This document shows, in pieces, positions 1 through 8,866 of a stretch of 29,515 bases of DNA. The DNA comes from CAZWBR01 sp964632305 (GTDB lineage Bacteria > Bacteroidota > Bacteroidia > Bacteroidales > Prolixibacteraceae), in contig CAZWBR010000048.1 in assembly GCA_964632305.1 (NCBI GenBank), positions 1 to 29,515 of the forward strand. The letters are read 5' to 3'. The position numbers were made by a program, and so were the translations under genes. The notes beneath the pieces were generated by a model. That model made no database searches. It saw only the letters and a list, made by a program, of their open reading frames with translations, and was not told where the DNA came from. Within the stretch, counting starts at the first letter, position 1. Each line of letters begins with the position of its first letter.

Positions 1-122
1 AGCCAAATTTGTTTAATTTTTAATAACGTCCCAATTTTAATGGGACACTAGTGATTCAGTTTAATTAGTTAATCAATAACCTGATGTTTTCGGCAATTCA
101 AAGGTTGCGTTAGAATTGCTAA

Positions 123-275
123 ATTACAGATTGTAAATCAATTTTAGATGGTAAAAGTGTTAAAAGGTTTAATGAATTACAGAAAATTTATGCTAAAGCA
201 AGAAGTATTCCTTTAAAACAAAGCCTTCCGTGGTTAATCCGAATGATGAAAATGTTGGATACGGAAGGGGAATGA
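123..275 (+). pseudogene. decayed coding fragment, unknown family
   Basis: An open stretch of about 50 codons ends at TGA 273-275 and is preceded by TAA at 120-122, with no ATG near its 5' end. Its translation (with stretches such as KSVKRFNELQKIYAKAR and SLPWLIRMMKMLD) has a protein-like composition with basic helices. I do not recognise the family. It could be the 3' end of a broken gene or a chance open frame. The rest of 1-430 shows nothing I can name. Confidence 0.22.
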
Positions 276-429
276 ATAACTCTTATATCCGCTCTTTGAA
301 GGGCGGCTGGTTGGTCAGGAAGATGCGATGCCGGGTATTAATCGGTTAACAGTTCTACGATTTCACTTTGGGATGGCTAAACGGACAGAGTATTCCCTTT
401 AAAGGGATATTGAGAAGGAGTGGAAGGAC

Positions 430-473
430 AAAAAAAACGCAATGGGAGACCCGCTAAGGATCGTCCCATTGCG
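430..473 (-). terminator. intrinsic terminator of the nucleoside kinase gene
   Basis: CGCAATGGGA (438-447) pairs perfectly with TCCCATTGCG (464-473), giving a 10-bp stem. On the minus strand it is followed by eight T (the A-run 430-437). It starts 8 nt past the stop of the minus-strand kinase gene, the normal place for a rho-independent terminator. Confidence 0.85.
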
Positions 474-480
474 ATTTGTA

Positions 481-2148
481 TCAATAATCAAAACTGCTTC
501 CGCCAAGGAACTCTCTCAATACCGAGGTAGGCGGGATCTCCGTTTCAGGAATGGATTGAAAATAGGAGATGAAGATCAGTAAACGGACCGCTTCGGCATA
601 TTCGGGTTCATTTTCTTTAACTGATTTCAGCAGGGGATAGGCATATTTTTTCAGGACGGCCAATTCATAGATCAATGCCGAATTGAACATGATATCGGCA
701 TTTTCCTGGAAAGGGAAGATATGTTTTTCTTCACCGCGTCTCACGCTTGGCCACCGGGATATAGTGGTTCGGGCATTGTAACCACGGTATTTGCTGTCGC
801 GGATCATTCTTCGCAGCAGCCGGTTATCGGTGGTTGGAATATAGGTGTGCTCGTCAATGGAGATTTGCGTTAAGGCTGAGATGAAAATACGAAAGGTTTT
901 TTCAGGATCGATCAGGGGGATTAGTCCCGGGTTCAATCCATGAATCCCTTCAATGATTAAAATATTGTCCTTGTGCATTTGGATTTTTTCTCCCTTGAAC
1001 ACTCTTTCGCCGGTTTGAAAATTGAATCTTGGAACTTCGGTTTGTTCGCCGGAGAGGACTTTCAGCAGGAATTGGTTGAAATAGTTAATGTCAATGGCTT
1101 CAAGGGCTTCGAAATCATATTCACCGTTTTCGTCTTTGGGAGTATGTTCGCGATCTACAAAGAAGTCATCGACAGAGATTTCAATCGTGTGCAATCCATT
1201 AACTGCCAGTTGGACACCCAAACGTTTGCTGAAGGTTGTTTTTCCTGAGCTGGATGGTCCGGCTACCAGTACAATATTCACTTTATCCCTCCTGTCGGAG
1301 ATCATGGTGGCAATTTCAGCAATCTTTTTTTCGTGCAATGCCTCTGCTACTTTGATCACATCACCGGCATGGCTGTTTTTCGTGACATTATTTAGTTCTG
1401 AGATATACTCAACGCCGAGAATCTCCGCGCGGTTTTTATGTTCCCTGAATATCCCGAAGAGTTTATCCTGACGGATCGCAGGTTCCAACTCCTCCATGTT
1501 CTCGGGTTTTGGGAATCGCAAGAGCAAACCGTCGTAATATTTTTCAACTCCAAAGTTTTGAATATATCCGGTGGAGGGAAGCATGTGTCCATAGAAGAAG
1601 TTGGCATGATCGTTCAGTAAAAACAGTGGGGCATAGAGTCTGCCATAGTTTCTGAATAGTTCGGCTTTTTTTGAAAGACCTTCCATTTCAAATAATTCTA
1701 CGGCTTTGTCTGAAGTGATCATCTTTCGCTCAACCGGATAATTGGCGTCGATTATCGTGTTCATCTCCTCCTTTATAACCCAGATATCCTCATCTGTAAG
1801 GGGGCGATTGAGCCCATCAATGGTGCAATAATAACCTTTGGAGATGGCATGATCGATTTTTAACTGGGCATCGGGCCAAAGATTCTTTACTGCAGCGAAA
1901 AGGACAAAGGAGAGGGTACGCAAATACATCCGCTGTCCATCGCGGTTGGAATAATCAAAGAATTGGATTCGTTTTGGTTTTACCAGCTCAAAATCGAGTG
2001 GTTTAACACGGTGGTTCACGTAAGCACCCAAAATTGGTCCGTTTAGCCGGATTTTCATTTTATCCACAATTTCCTGTAAGGTTGTTCCCAATGGAAATTC
2101 ACAGGTCGTATTATTGTTTACACAATAGATTTCAATATTTTTAATCAT
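481..2148 (-). CDS. nucleoside (uridine) kinase with N-terminal TGS domain
   Basis: 555 aa. Residues 1-65 look like a TGS domain. About 75-240 resemble the second additional domain of threonyl-tRNA synthetases. About 290-500 are a P-loop uridine kinase / phosphoribulokinase-type domain with Walker A GPSSSGKTT at 297-305 and a following DDFF motif. This arrangement is typical of the Bacteroidota 'nucleoside kinase' family, which is much longer than stand-alone Udk. The expected reaction is NTP-dependent phosphorylation of a nucleoside, probably uridine or cytidine, in the cytosol; the substrate is inferred, not shown. The ATG at 2148 gives a complete TGS domain. The gene is monocistronic, with 461 bp before uvrA and a strong terminator after it. 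Role of the N-terminal domains is unclear, perhaps RNA or nucleotide sensing. Confidence 0.85.
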   Translation of the reverse strand: MIKNIEIYCVNNNTTCEFPLGTTLQEIVDKMKIRLNGPILGAYVNHRVKPLDFELVKPKRIQFFDYSNRDGQRMYLRTLSFVLFAAVKNLWPDAQLKIDHAISKGYYCTIDGLNRPLTDEDIWVIKEEMNTIIDANYPVERKMITSDKAVELFEMEGLSKKAELFRNYGRLYAPLFLLNDHANFFYGHMLPSTGYIQNFGVEKYYDGLLLRFPKPENMEELEPAIRQDKLFGIFREHKNRAEILGVEYISELNNVTKNSHAGDVIKVAEALHEKKIAEIATMISDRRDKVNIVLVAGPSSSGKTTFSKRLGVQLAVNGLHTIEISVDDFFVDREHTPKDENGEYDFEALEAIDINYFNQFLLKVLSGEQTEVPRFNFQTGERVFKGEKIQMHKDNILIIEGIHGLNPGLIPLIDPEKTFRIFISALTQISIDEHTYIPTTDNRLLRRMIRDSKYRGYNARTTISRWPSVRRGEEKHIFPFQENADIMFNSALIYELAVLKKYAYPLLKSVKENEPEYAEAVRLLIFISYFQSIPETEIPPTSVLREFLGGSSFDY

Positions 2149-2609
2149 CGAATATTCAATTTAAAAAATCTAATGTAGTGTTTTTAATGCAGAATGAATG
2201 CTATTTCTACTGTAAAAATATTTAAGATGAGTCCGGTTTTTGTACGGAATTAAATCCTGATTATTGTCGGAGTTACTATTTTTCATAGGGCAAATTCTGA
2301 AAAACCAAGGTGACAGAATTGCCTCCCGATCCAAAATTTGAAAAGCAAATTGGAATATTTCCTGGGTCTTTGTTAACGATTATTGTCAAAGATAGGATTA
2401 TTTTCGGGCGAATGGACGGGAGCTATTCTGTAATTGGCAGGAAGGATTGTATAGTTTGTCGCTTACCTTATGCTTAGCCTGTTTCAATTTTGAGACAACT
2501 TTTTGTCTGAGATAACTGTTGTCCGGTAAATTATCTGATGCTATTCGGTTTGCAATCCAAAGCAGTAGGGAAATATATCATTAGTAATTTATCGGACGGC
2601 TAGAAAATT
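2149..2609. other. intergenic, no gene seen
   Basis: 461 bp between uvrA and the kinase gene. I find no credible ORF. A weak hairpin can form between GGCAAATTCTG (near 2288) and CAGAATTGCC (near 2313). A TAnnTTTG match on the minus strand (2387-2394) has no partner -33 element. The kinase promoter must lie here but I cannot place it. Confidence 0.4.
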
Positions 2610-5435
2610 TTATCTGTTCAGTTCGATTTTCAGATATTTTGCGGTATAGGAATTTTTTTCTTTGATGATTTCCTCCGGGGTCCCGCAACATAATAATTGT
2701 CCGCCATCATGACCCCCTTCCGGTCCTATATCAATGATATGATCGGCAACTTTGATGACATCCATATTGTGTTCAATAACAATTACCGTGTTTCCCCGGT
2801 CGACCAATTTGTTCAGCACTTCAAGGAGCACCCGGATATCTTCAAAATGAAGTCCGGTAGTTGGTTCATCCAGGATATAGAGGGTTTGGCCGGTATCGCG
2901 CTTGCTCAGTTCTGTGGCCAGTTTTACCCGTTGTGATTCTCCCCCGGATAGGGTAGTGGAGGACTGTCCCAGGGTGATATAGCCCAATCCGACTTCCTGA
3001 ATTGTCTTTAACTTATGGACGATATGCGGGATGTTCTCGAAGAATTCAACACCCTGATTGATGGTCATATCAAGAACGTCACTAATCGATTTCCCTTTAT
3101 AACGGATTTCCAAAGTTTCACGGTTGTAACGACGCCCGTTGCATTTATCGCAATGGACATAAACGTCGGGAAGGAAGTTCATCTCAATTACTTTCATTCC
3201 TCCTCCTTCACATTCTTCGCATCGGCCTCCCTTAACATTGAAGGAGAAGCGTCCCGGTTTATAACCTCTGATTTTCGCTTCGGGGAGCAGGGTGAAAAGG
3301 TTTCTGATCTCAGAAAAGACACCTGTATAGGTGACCGGATTGGAGCGGGGAGTTCTTCCGATAGGTGATTGATCAACCTGGACCACTTTATCAATCAGTT
3401 CAATGCCTTCGATTGACTGATAAGACAATGGATCGTCAAGTGACTTGTAAAAATGTTGACTTAAGATGGGTTGAAGCGTCTCGTTAATGAGGGTTGATTT
3501 ACCGCTGCCTGAAACGCCCGTCACGCAAATAAATTTTCCCAGCGGGAATTCGACATCGATTCCTTTCAGATTATTTCCGGTGGCTCCTCGGATGATCAAC
3601 GATTTTCCATTGCCCTGACGACGGTGGTTTGGAACTTCAATTTTTTTCTTCCCGGTCAGGTAATCTGAGGTCAGAGTATTTTGTTGAAGAACTTCTTTGG
3701 GCAATCCGGCTGCAACGATTTCCCCGCCATTTATTCCTGCGTGTGGGCCCATATCGATCAGGTAATCGGCTTCGAGCATCATGTCACGATCATGTTCGAC
3801 AACGATAACCGAGTTTCCGGTGTCGCGCAATTGTTGCAATGAATGGATCAATCTGAGGTTGTCGCGATGGTGCAACCCAATACTTGGCTCATCCAGGATG
3901 TAAAGAACATTGACCAATTGAGATCCGATTTGTGTAGCCAGCCTGATCCGCTGCGATTCGCCTCCGGATAAGGTTCCTGCTGCCCGGTCGAGTGAGAGGT
4001 AATTCAACCCGACGTCGAGCAGAAAGCTCAACCTTGTCCGGATCTCTTTGATCACTTCGGTTGCAATGAGCATCTGGCGTTTGCTGAGCTGTTCCTCAAT
4101 ATTCTCAAAGAAGGCAGCAAGTTCGCTGATGTCCATTCGTGCAAGTTCTGCGATATTTTTGCCGGCTATTCTAAAGTGGAGCGGTTCTTTCTGTAAACGG
4201 TCGCCGTGGCATTCAGGACAAATTCCGCTTTTATGAAACTGATCCGCCCATTTTTGAGCAGATTTGGATGGATTATCGCTTTTTTGATTGGTGATGTATT
4301 TGACAATCCCTTCCCAGGTCATCATATAATCGATAGAGGTTCCCAGAGGTGAATTCTTTAACTGTATCCTTTCCCCGGTACCGTATAAAATGGCGTTCAT
4401 CGCCTCTTCTGAAATCTCTCCAACCGGGGTCTTTAGGGTAAAACCATATTTATCGCCTAAAGCCTCTATTTGCCAAAAAATCAGCGTGTTTTTATGGGGG
4501 CCTAGTGGGGCAATCCCTCCTTTGTCGATCGAAAGTGAAGGGTTCGGGACCAATTTATCAAAGTCGATTTCCGTAACTTCACCCAATCCGTTGCACTTAT
4601 GGCAGGCTCCCTGGGGTGAATTAAATGAAAAACTGTGCGGTGCCGGATCGTTGTACGAAATACCCGTAGTAGGGCACATCAAATGCCTTGAGAAGAAACG
4701 GGTATTTCCCGATTCCTGATCCAAAATCATAATAATCCCCTGACCATGTCTCATGGCTGTGTCCACCGATTCGCGAAGCCGTTTCCGGTCATTCCCATCG
4801 ACGATCAGTTTATCAATGACAATTTCGATAAGATGGTTCTTATAACGATCAACTTTAAATCCGTGGGTCATTTCACAGATTTCGCCATCGACCCTGGCAT
4901 AGAGAAATCCTTTCTTCCGGATCTGCTCAAATAATTCACGGTAGTGCCCTTTTCTTCCTCTGACAACCGGTGCAAGGACCATTGTCCTTTTCCCACCGAA
5001 GTTCTCAATGATCAGGTTAATGATTTGATCATCCGAATATTTGACCATCTTTTCGCCCGTGTTGTAGGAATAGGCCTCTCCGGCCCGGGCAAAGAATAGG
5101 CGAAGAAAATCGTAAATCTCGGTCACTGTCCCTACTGTCGATCGGGGGTTTTTATTGGTCGTCTTTTGTTCAATCGAAATGACGGGGCTGAGACCGGTAA
5201 TTTCATCCACATCGGGGCGTTCCATATTCCCGAGGAAACTTCTGGCATAGGCTGAAAATGTTTCGATATAGCGGCGTTGCCCTTCGGCATAAAGCGTATC
5301 AAAAGCCAATGATGATTTTCCGCTCCCACTCAGTCCGGTGATCACGGTAAGCTTATTACGGGGGATTTCGATATCTATATTTTTCAGGTTGTGCTCACGG
5401 GCTCCCCTTACAACGATTTTTTCTTCTTGATTCAT
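2610..5435 (-). CDS. uvrA: excinuclease ABC subunit A (UvrA)
   Basis: 941 aa, against 940 in E. coli. UvrA is the damage-sensing ATPase of nucleotide excision repair, which dimerises and loads UvrB on lesions. There are two ABC modules: the first with Walker A GLSGSGKSS at 34-42 and signature LSGGESQR near 487, the second with GVSGSGKST near 640 and LSGGESQR near 828. The C-terminal zinc module is intact (CEEC ... CDKC). The first zinc module is altered: CPTT at 254-257, so Thr257 replaces the second Cys, while the ACHKC half is kept. I believe this is common in Bacteroidota UvrA, but cannot check it here. The gene stands alone, 85 bp downstream of the lytic transglycosylase gene. Start chosen at ATG 5435, which gives the standard N-terminus. 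Confidence 0.97.
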   Translation of the reverse strand: MNQEEKIVVRGAREHNLKNIDIEIPRNKLTVITGLSGSGKSSLAFDTLYAEGQRRYIETFSAYARSFLGNMERPDVDEITGLSPVISIEQKTTNKNPRSTVGTVTEIYDFLRLFFARAGEAYSYNTGEKMVKYSDDQIINLIIENFGGKRTMVLAPVVRGRKGHYRELFEQIRKKGFLYARVDGEICEMTHGFKVDRYKNHLIEIVIDKLIVDGNDRKRLRESVDTAMRHGQGIIMILDQESGNTRFFSRHLMCPTTGISYNDPAPHSFSFNSPQGACHKCNGLGEVTEIDFDKLVPNPSLSIDKGGIAPLGPHKNTLIFWQIEALGDKYGFTLKTPVGEISEEAMNAILYGTGERIQLKNSPLGTSIDYMMTWEGIVKYITNQKSDNPSKSAQKWADQFHKSGICPECHGDRLQKEPLHFRIAGKNIAELARMDISELAAFFENIEEQLSKRQMLIATEVIKEIRTRLSFLLDVGLNYLSLDRAAGTLSGGESQRIRLATQIGSQLVNVLYILDEPSIGLHHRDNLRLIHSLQQLRDTGNSVIVVEHDRDMMLEADYLIDMGPHAGINGGEIVAAGLPKEVLQQNTLTSDYLTGKKKIEVPNHRRQGNGKSLIIRGATGNNLKGIDVEFPLGKFICVTGVSGSGKSTLINETLQPILSQHFYKSLDDPLSYQSIEGIELIDKVVQVDQSPIGRTPRSNPVTYTGVFSEIRNLFTLLPEAKIRGYKPGRFSFNVKGGRCEECEGGGMKVIEMNFLPDVYVHCDKCNGRRYNRETLEIRYKGKSISDVLDMTINQGVEFFENIPHIVHKLKTIQEVGLGYITLGQSSTTLSGGESQRVKLATELSKRDTGQTLYILDEPTTGLHFEDIRVLLEVLNKLVDRGNTVIVIEHNMDVIKVADHIIDIGPEGGHDGGQLLCCGTPEEIIKEKNSYTAKYLKIELNR

Positions 5436-5520
5436 CTTTTATTGGGTTACTACCCCGATGTATTTTTTAACTTAATCACTACCTGCCCGATAAATTTAAC
5501 GGTTAAAACCCTCCGGTCGT

Positions 5521-6492
5521 CTAATTCTCATAGGCATAGGTGCGATAACCTTCTTCGGGTACTTTGAGAATGTAGGTTTTATTGGCAACATTCTTCAGAT
5601 AGGATTGCCTGAGCCATGGATTAAAATACTTAAGTATCTTGTAATTGATCCCAAGAGAATGGGCGTAATCGGCGAAATTGTCGACTTTTCCCTTCAGTTC
5701 AATATTTCTGGTATTGAATACCGGATATTTTTCCTCCTCCGTTACTTTGAAACCATATTTTTCAGGATTTTCCAAGACTAATTTCAAGGAGATAATCCTG
5801 AATACATATCGGGAGGTTTCATCATTGAGCAGCAAATCGTAATAATTATCACTGTCCTGGATTTCGGCCTGTCGGTTAATCCCACTGATGCCAGCGTTAT
5901 ACGAAGCGGCGACCATGGCCCAGTTTCCGTATTTGCGGTAAGCATTTTTCAGGTAATTGCAGGCCGCAACCGTCGATTTTTCGATATGATATCTTTCATC
6001 AACTTCACTGTTAATTTCCAATCCGTTTTCCAGCGCGGCGCTTTTCATGAATTGCCAGATACCCACCGCCCCGGCTGCAGAAACAATCTTTTCCTGGAAG
6101 CCGCTTTCAGCTAATGCCAGGTATTTAAAATCATCAGGAATGTCGTTCTGTTTCAGAATAGGTTCGATGATGGAGAAATACCGGGGCGCCTTTTTCAGGT
6201 AAAGAATGGTCTGTGAATGGGAATTCGAATTAACCAACAATTCCCGATCAAGAGATTCCCGAACATCAAAATATTTAAGCGGCACCGGTTCGTCGGCAAA
6301 GGTTACCGATTCAGGTAATTCAACCGGAGTGTTCAGGATCACCGTTTGCCCTCGGGCGGTCAATTGTTGCTGGATAATTGGGTGTGAATTGATAAAGAGG
6401 CCAATACTGACCACGCAGACCGCTATAAGTGAAATTAAAAGCGACAATTTTCGAAGATTGAAACTCCCCTTTGATATAGTATATGTTTTCAA
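5521..6492 (-). CDS. membrane-anchored lytic transglycosylase (SLT / MltD-like, GH23)
   Basis: 323 aa. A basic N-terminus and one hydrophobic segment at about 16-34 form a signal anchor or uncleaved signal peptide. The SLT domain at about 100-245 has the expected motifs: ALAESGF with catalytic Glu129, GAVGIWQFM at 141-149, ASYNAG at 196-201 and ETSRYV. Family enzymes cut the MurNAc-GlcNAc bond of peptidoglycan to leave 1,6-anhydroMurNAc, acting in the periplasm. The C-terminal 80 residues (ending KVPEEGYRTY) look like a degenerate LysM or MltD-type tail, without a clear LysM repeat. Its own promoter lies in the 81-bp gap to the upstream gene. Exact subfamily is not certain. Confidence 0.88.
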   Translation of the reverse strand: MKTYTISKGSFNLRKLSLLISLIAVCVVSIGLFINSHPIIQQQLTARGQTVILNTPVELPESVTFADEPVPLKYFDVRESLDRELLVNSNSHSQTILYLKKAPRYFSIIEPILKQNDIPDDFKYLALAESGFQEKIVSAAGAVGIWQFMKSAALENGLEINSEVDERYHIEKSTVAACNYLKNAYRKYGNWAMVAASYNAGISGINRQAEIQDSDNYYDLLLNDETSRYVFRIISLKLVLENPEKYGFKVTEEEKYPVFNTRNIELKGKVDNFADYAHSLGINYKILKYFNPWLRQSYLKNVANKTYILKVPEEGYRTYAYEN

Positions 6493-6516
6493 TTTTTATC
6501 GGTTTGAATTAACCTC

Positions 6517-6546
6517 CAAAGATACGTTTTTTGTATCTTATTCAAA
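6517..6546 (-). promoter_or_regulatory. Bacteroides-type promoter for the lytic transglycosylase gene
   Basis: On the minus strand TTTG (6543-6546), an 18-nt spacer and TATCTTTG (6517-6524) match the TTTG-N19-TAnnTTTG consensus. The predicted transcript starts about 15-20 nt before the ATG at 6492. A 7-bp inverted repeat (AAGATAC 6519-6525, GTATCTT 6533-6539) covers the -7 element and could be an operator. Confidence 0.65.
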
Positions 6547-6573
6547 CCTGATTCCTGGTTGTGATTTGATAAA

Positions 6574-7965
6574 TCAATTGAATTTATAACTGATGCCGGT
6601 ATAAACGCCTACCTGATAAGGTTTAAAATTAATTGCCTCATTTTTGCTTATTGAGTTGATATATCTTTTTACCCGGGGTTCGACCGTGACCGAGATTTTA
6701 TCGTTAATGTCGTAACTCAATTCAATTCCCGCGGTTCCCGAGTAGACCATATCGCGAAGGTTGGCGGTTTCACCCGAGGCTATGCGGATTCCGTTTTCGT
6801 TCAGGGAGGCGTTGTTCCCAACCAGAACATTTGCACTTACCCCCCCGGAAAGACCTAAGTCAATTTTCCGATCAATAATTTTATAAGTCGCAGTCACGGG
6901 GATTTCAACATATCCAATGGTTTGTTTGATATCTGAAGTGGAGAATGGTTTGGGCGGATTCATCGCGTTCAGTTGATCAAGATTGATGGGGGTTACCTTG
7001 GAAAGAAAAGCGCTTCCGGCCAACATGTCTTGCATTGCAGGATTTGAACTGCCGGAATAGAAATTGTTGGCGGTCAAGAGCATCGAGGGGATATTGCTGG
7101 TCGATTGTTTAATCTTCGAGTAGATTATACCGGATTTTACCGATAGCCGCTCATTAATTTGGTAGGCTGCAACCATTCCTGCACTGAAGGTGTTTTCTGA
7201 TTTTGAGTCTGTACGGGAGAGCCCGATTAATGAATTGTTACGGTTATCTTCGCCGGTGAATAATGGAGAGACTTCTGCTTTTAGACTCCATTTCCCTTTC
7301 TTGTCGAACGGTTTAACCTTTTGTGCCGAAGCAGTTTGATTTTGTTCTATATGAAGAATTGGTTGTGTCTCTCTATCTGTTTCCTTCTTCCGGGTAGCCT
7401 CTTCGTCTGTAGTATTTTCCTTTGTGTTATTATCCGAGTTAAATGATTTAATCCAGTTCCCAAGTTGATCCAAAACTTCGGATTCTGGTTTGAACTGATT
7501 CAGAAAATCTTCTTCCGTTTCAAATAAGACGATTTCTTTTTCCTGCGATTTCACATCATTGATAGTCTCCTGGTTCAATGACTTAATGCTTGGGGCAAAA
7601 GTACCTAATGTTGTCAGGGCTGTTGTTGGAGTAGAAGCTTTCTGGGTGATATCTTCTTCAAGAGGTCGTTGCAAATTATCTTCCTGTGAATCGATAGTCT
7701 TATGGGGATTGGGATTATTCTTTTCTGCAATAATTTGTTCCCGGATGGGGAAATGCGAAGTACGGGTCATCATCCATCCGGCAAGAAAGGCAAGTACAAT
7801 CGCTGCCGCAATTCCAGCACTCCTCAACAGGGTAAACCTGCGGACTTTTTTACGGTGATCCAGGTTCCCCTGAATATTTTTCCATACATAAAGAGGAGGG
7901 GCTTTTTCATAACTCTCCAGCTTATCATGGAACAGTTGGTCAATATTTTTCTTTTCCGTTAACAT
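6574..7965 (-). CDS. anti-sigma-like membrane protein with C-terminal outer-membrane beta-barrel domain
   Basis: 463 aa. Residues 1-46 are a charged cytoplasmic-type segment (DQLFHDKLESYEKAPPLYVW), and 47-66 a single transmembrane helix (alanine- and leucine-rich). A polar, low-complexity linker follows to about 220. The last 230 residues have alternating hydrophobic beta strands ending in a Tyr-Lys-Phe-Asn tail, like the porin-family beta-barrel domains (OMP_b-brl type) of Bacteroidota. The ATG overlaps the stop of the ECF sigma gene (ATGTTAA on the coding strand), so the two are translationally coupled. Position and N-terminal topology suggest it restrains that sigma factor. That is inference, since no zinc anti-sigma motif is present. 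An inner-membrane helix joined to a barrel-like domain is odd topology. Confidence 0.7.
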   Translation of the reverse strand: MLTEKKNIDQLFHDKLESYEKAPPLYVWKNIQGNLDHRKKVRRFTLLRSAGIAAAIVLAFLAGWMMTRTSHFPIREQIIAEKNNPNPHKTIDSQEDNLQRPLEEDITQKASTPTTALTTLGTFAPSIKSLNQETINDVKSQEKEIVLFETEEDFLNQFKPESEVLDQLGNWIKSFNSDNNTKENTTDEEATRKKETDRETQPILHIEQNQTASAQKVKPFDKKGKWSLKAEVSPLFTGEDNRNNSLIGLSRTDSKSENTFSAGMVAAYQINERLSVKSGIIYSKIKQSTSNIPSMLLTANNFYSGSSNPAMQDMLAGSAFLSKVTPINLDQLNAMNPPKPFSTSDIKQTIGYVEIPVTATYKIIDRKIDLGLSGGVSANVLVGNNASLNENGIRIASGETANLRDMVYSGTAGIELSYDINDKISVTVEPRVKRYINSISKNEAINFKPYQVGVYTGISYKFN

Positions 7966-8537
7966 AGTATAGTAGCAGTAGTATTTTTTTCCAAACCAAA
8001 ATTGTCAATCACTTTTTTCTGAAGGATGATTCTTGCCCTTGAGAGGTTCGATTTCGAGGTCCCTTCAGAGATCTTCATCATCTCGCCAATTTCCTGATGG
8101 GAATAGCCTTCGATGGCATAAAGGTTGAAGACCATTCTGTAGCGGGGCGGCAGTTCCTGGATAATTCTCATCAGATCATCTGTCGATATGCCTGAAATAG
8201 TATCCTCACTCCATTCCGATGCTTCAAAGCTTCTCATGTCTTCGACCGGATAGAGATGGTTGTTTTTTCTGAACTTTTCCAATGCCGTGTTGACCATGAT
8301 TCGGCGCATCCACCCTTCAAACGATCCTTTGAATTCAAATTGACCTATCTTGGTGAACACCCTGATAAAGCCTTCCTGCAAAATATCCTCCGCTTCAGTT
8401 ACATCTTTGGCATAGCGAAGGCAGACCCCATACATCTTCGATGCAAAATGGTGGTAAAGATCCGATTGGGCTTTACTGTTACCCGCTTTACATTTTATTA
8501 TTATTTCTTCGAGGTTGGTCACTTGTTTTAGGTTCAA
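7959..8537 (-). CDS. ECF-family RNA polymerase sigma factor
   Basis: 192 aa, the usual ECF size. Region 2 lies at about 22-90, with YAKDVTEAEDILQEGFIRVF and the -10-binding FEGWMRRIMVNTALEKFRK stretch. Region 4 lies at about 120-178, with LPPRYRMVFNLYAIEGYSHQEIGEMM and a helix-turn-helix SEGTSKSNLSRAR. It directs RNA polymerase core to a small regulon, usually envelope or stress related. It is co-transcribed with, and overlaps by 7 nt, a membrane protein that may be its regulator. I chose ATG 8537. No house-type promoter is obvious in 8538-8818, so it may be autoregulated by its own unknown promoter motif. Confidence 0.92.
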   Translation of the reverse strand: MNLKQVTNLEEIIIKCKAGNSKAQSDLYHHFASKMYGVCLRYAKDVTEAEDILQEGFIRVFTKIGQFEFKGSFEGWMRRIMVNTALEKFRKNNHLYPVEDMRSFEASEWSEDTISGISTDDLMRIIQELPPRYRMVFNLYAIEGYSHQEIGEMMKISEGTSKSNLSRARIILQKKVIDNFGLEKNTTATILC

Positions 8538-8818
8538 TTAATATATTGAAAATGACACCCCGAAGAAACAAATAATTTGAAACTCAAAGTAATAAAATAT
8601 GTTAAAGAACAAAAAAGAAACTTTATAAACGGAAATTTATAGAGTAAGAGTTCCTTACCTTTCTTCTCTGAAATAACATTGTGTCTCATAGGTCGCCCAT
8701 TCTGAATATTCATTTGCAAGATGCAATGAACCGGGAGTAGGGTTGCGTTGGTATTCACGGAAGTGAAAATATTTTCTTATTTTATTGTGATGTTTTTCTT
8801 ACGAATCTGTTCTGAGGG
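8538..8818. other. divergent intergenic region, regulatory
   Basis: Region between the sigma gene (minus) and the DedA gene (plus). A 74-codon minus-strand frame (8534-8758) has no family features and overlaps the sigma start, so I do not call it. The only site I can place is the DedA promoter just right of this stretch. Confidence 0.35.
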
Positions 8819-8848
8819 TTGAAAAGCGGGACAATTAATTTAGTTTTG
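8819..8848 (+). promoter_or_regulatory. Bacteroides-type promoter for the DedA-family gene
   Basis: TTG at 8819-8821, a 19-nt spacer, then TAGTTTTG at 8841-8848, a full TAnnTTTG match. The start codon is 18 nt further on, giving a short A-rich leader without a Shine-Dalgarno sequence, as usual in this phylum. Confidence 0.7.
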
Positions 8849-8866
8849 TAAAAAAATAAAGAATTG

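Noticed and set aside
2387..2394. Minus-strand TAnnTTTG match as kinase promoter
   Set aside because: More than 230 nt from the start and no -33 element.
8534..8758. 74-codon minus-strand frame upstream of the sigma gene
   Set aside because: Overlaps the sigma start, low-complexity hydrophobic end, no recognisable domain.
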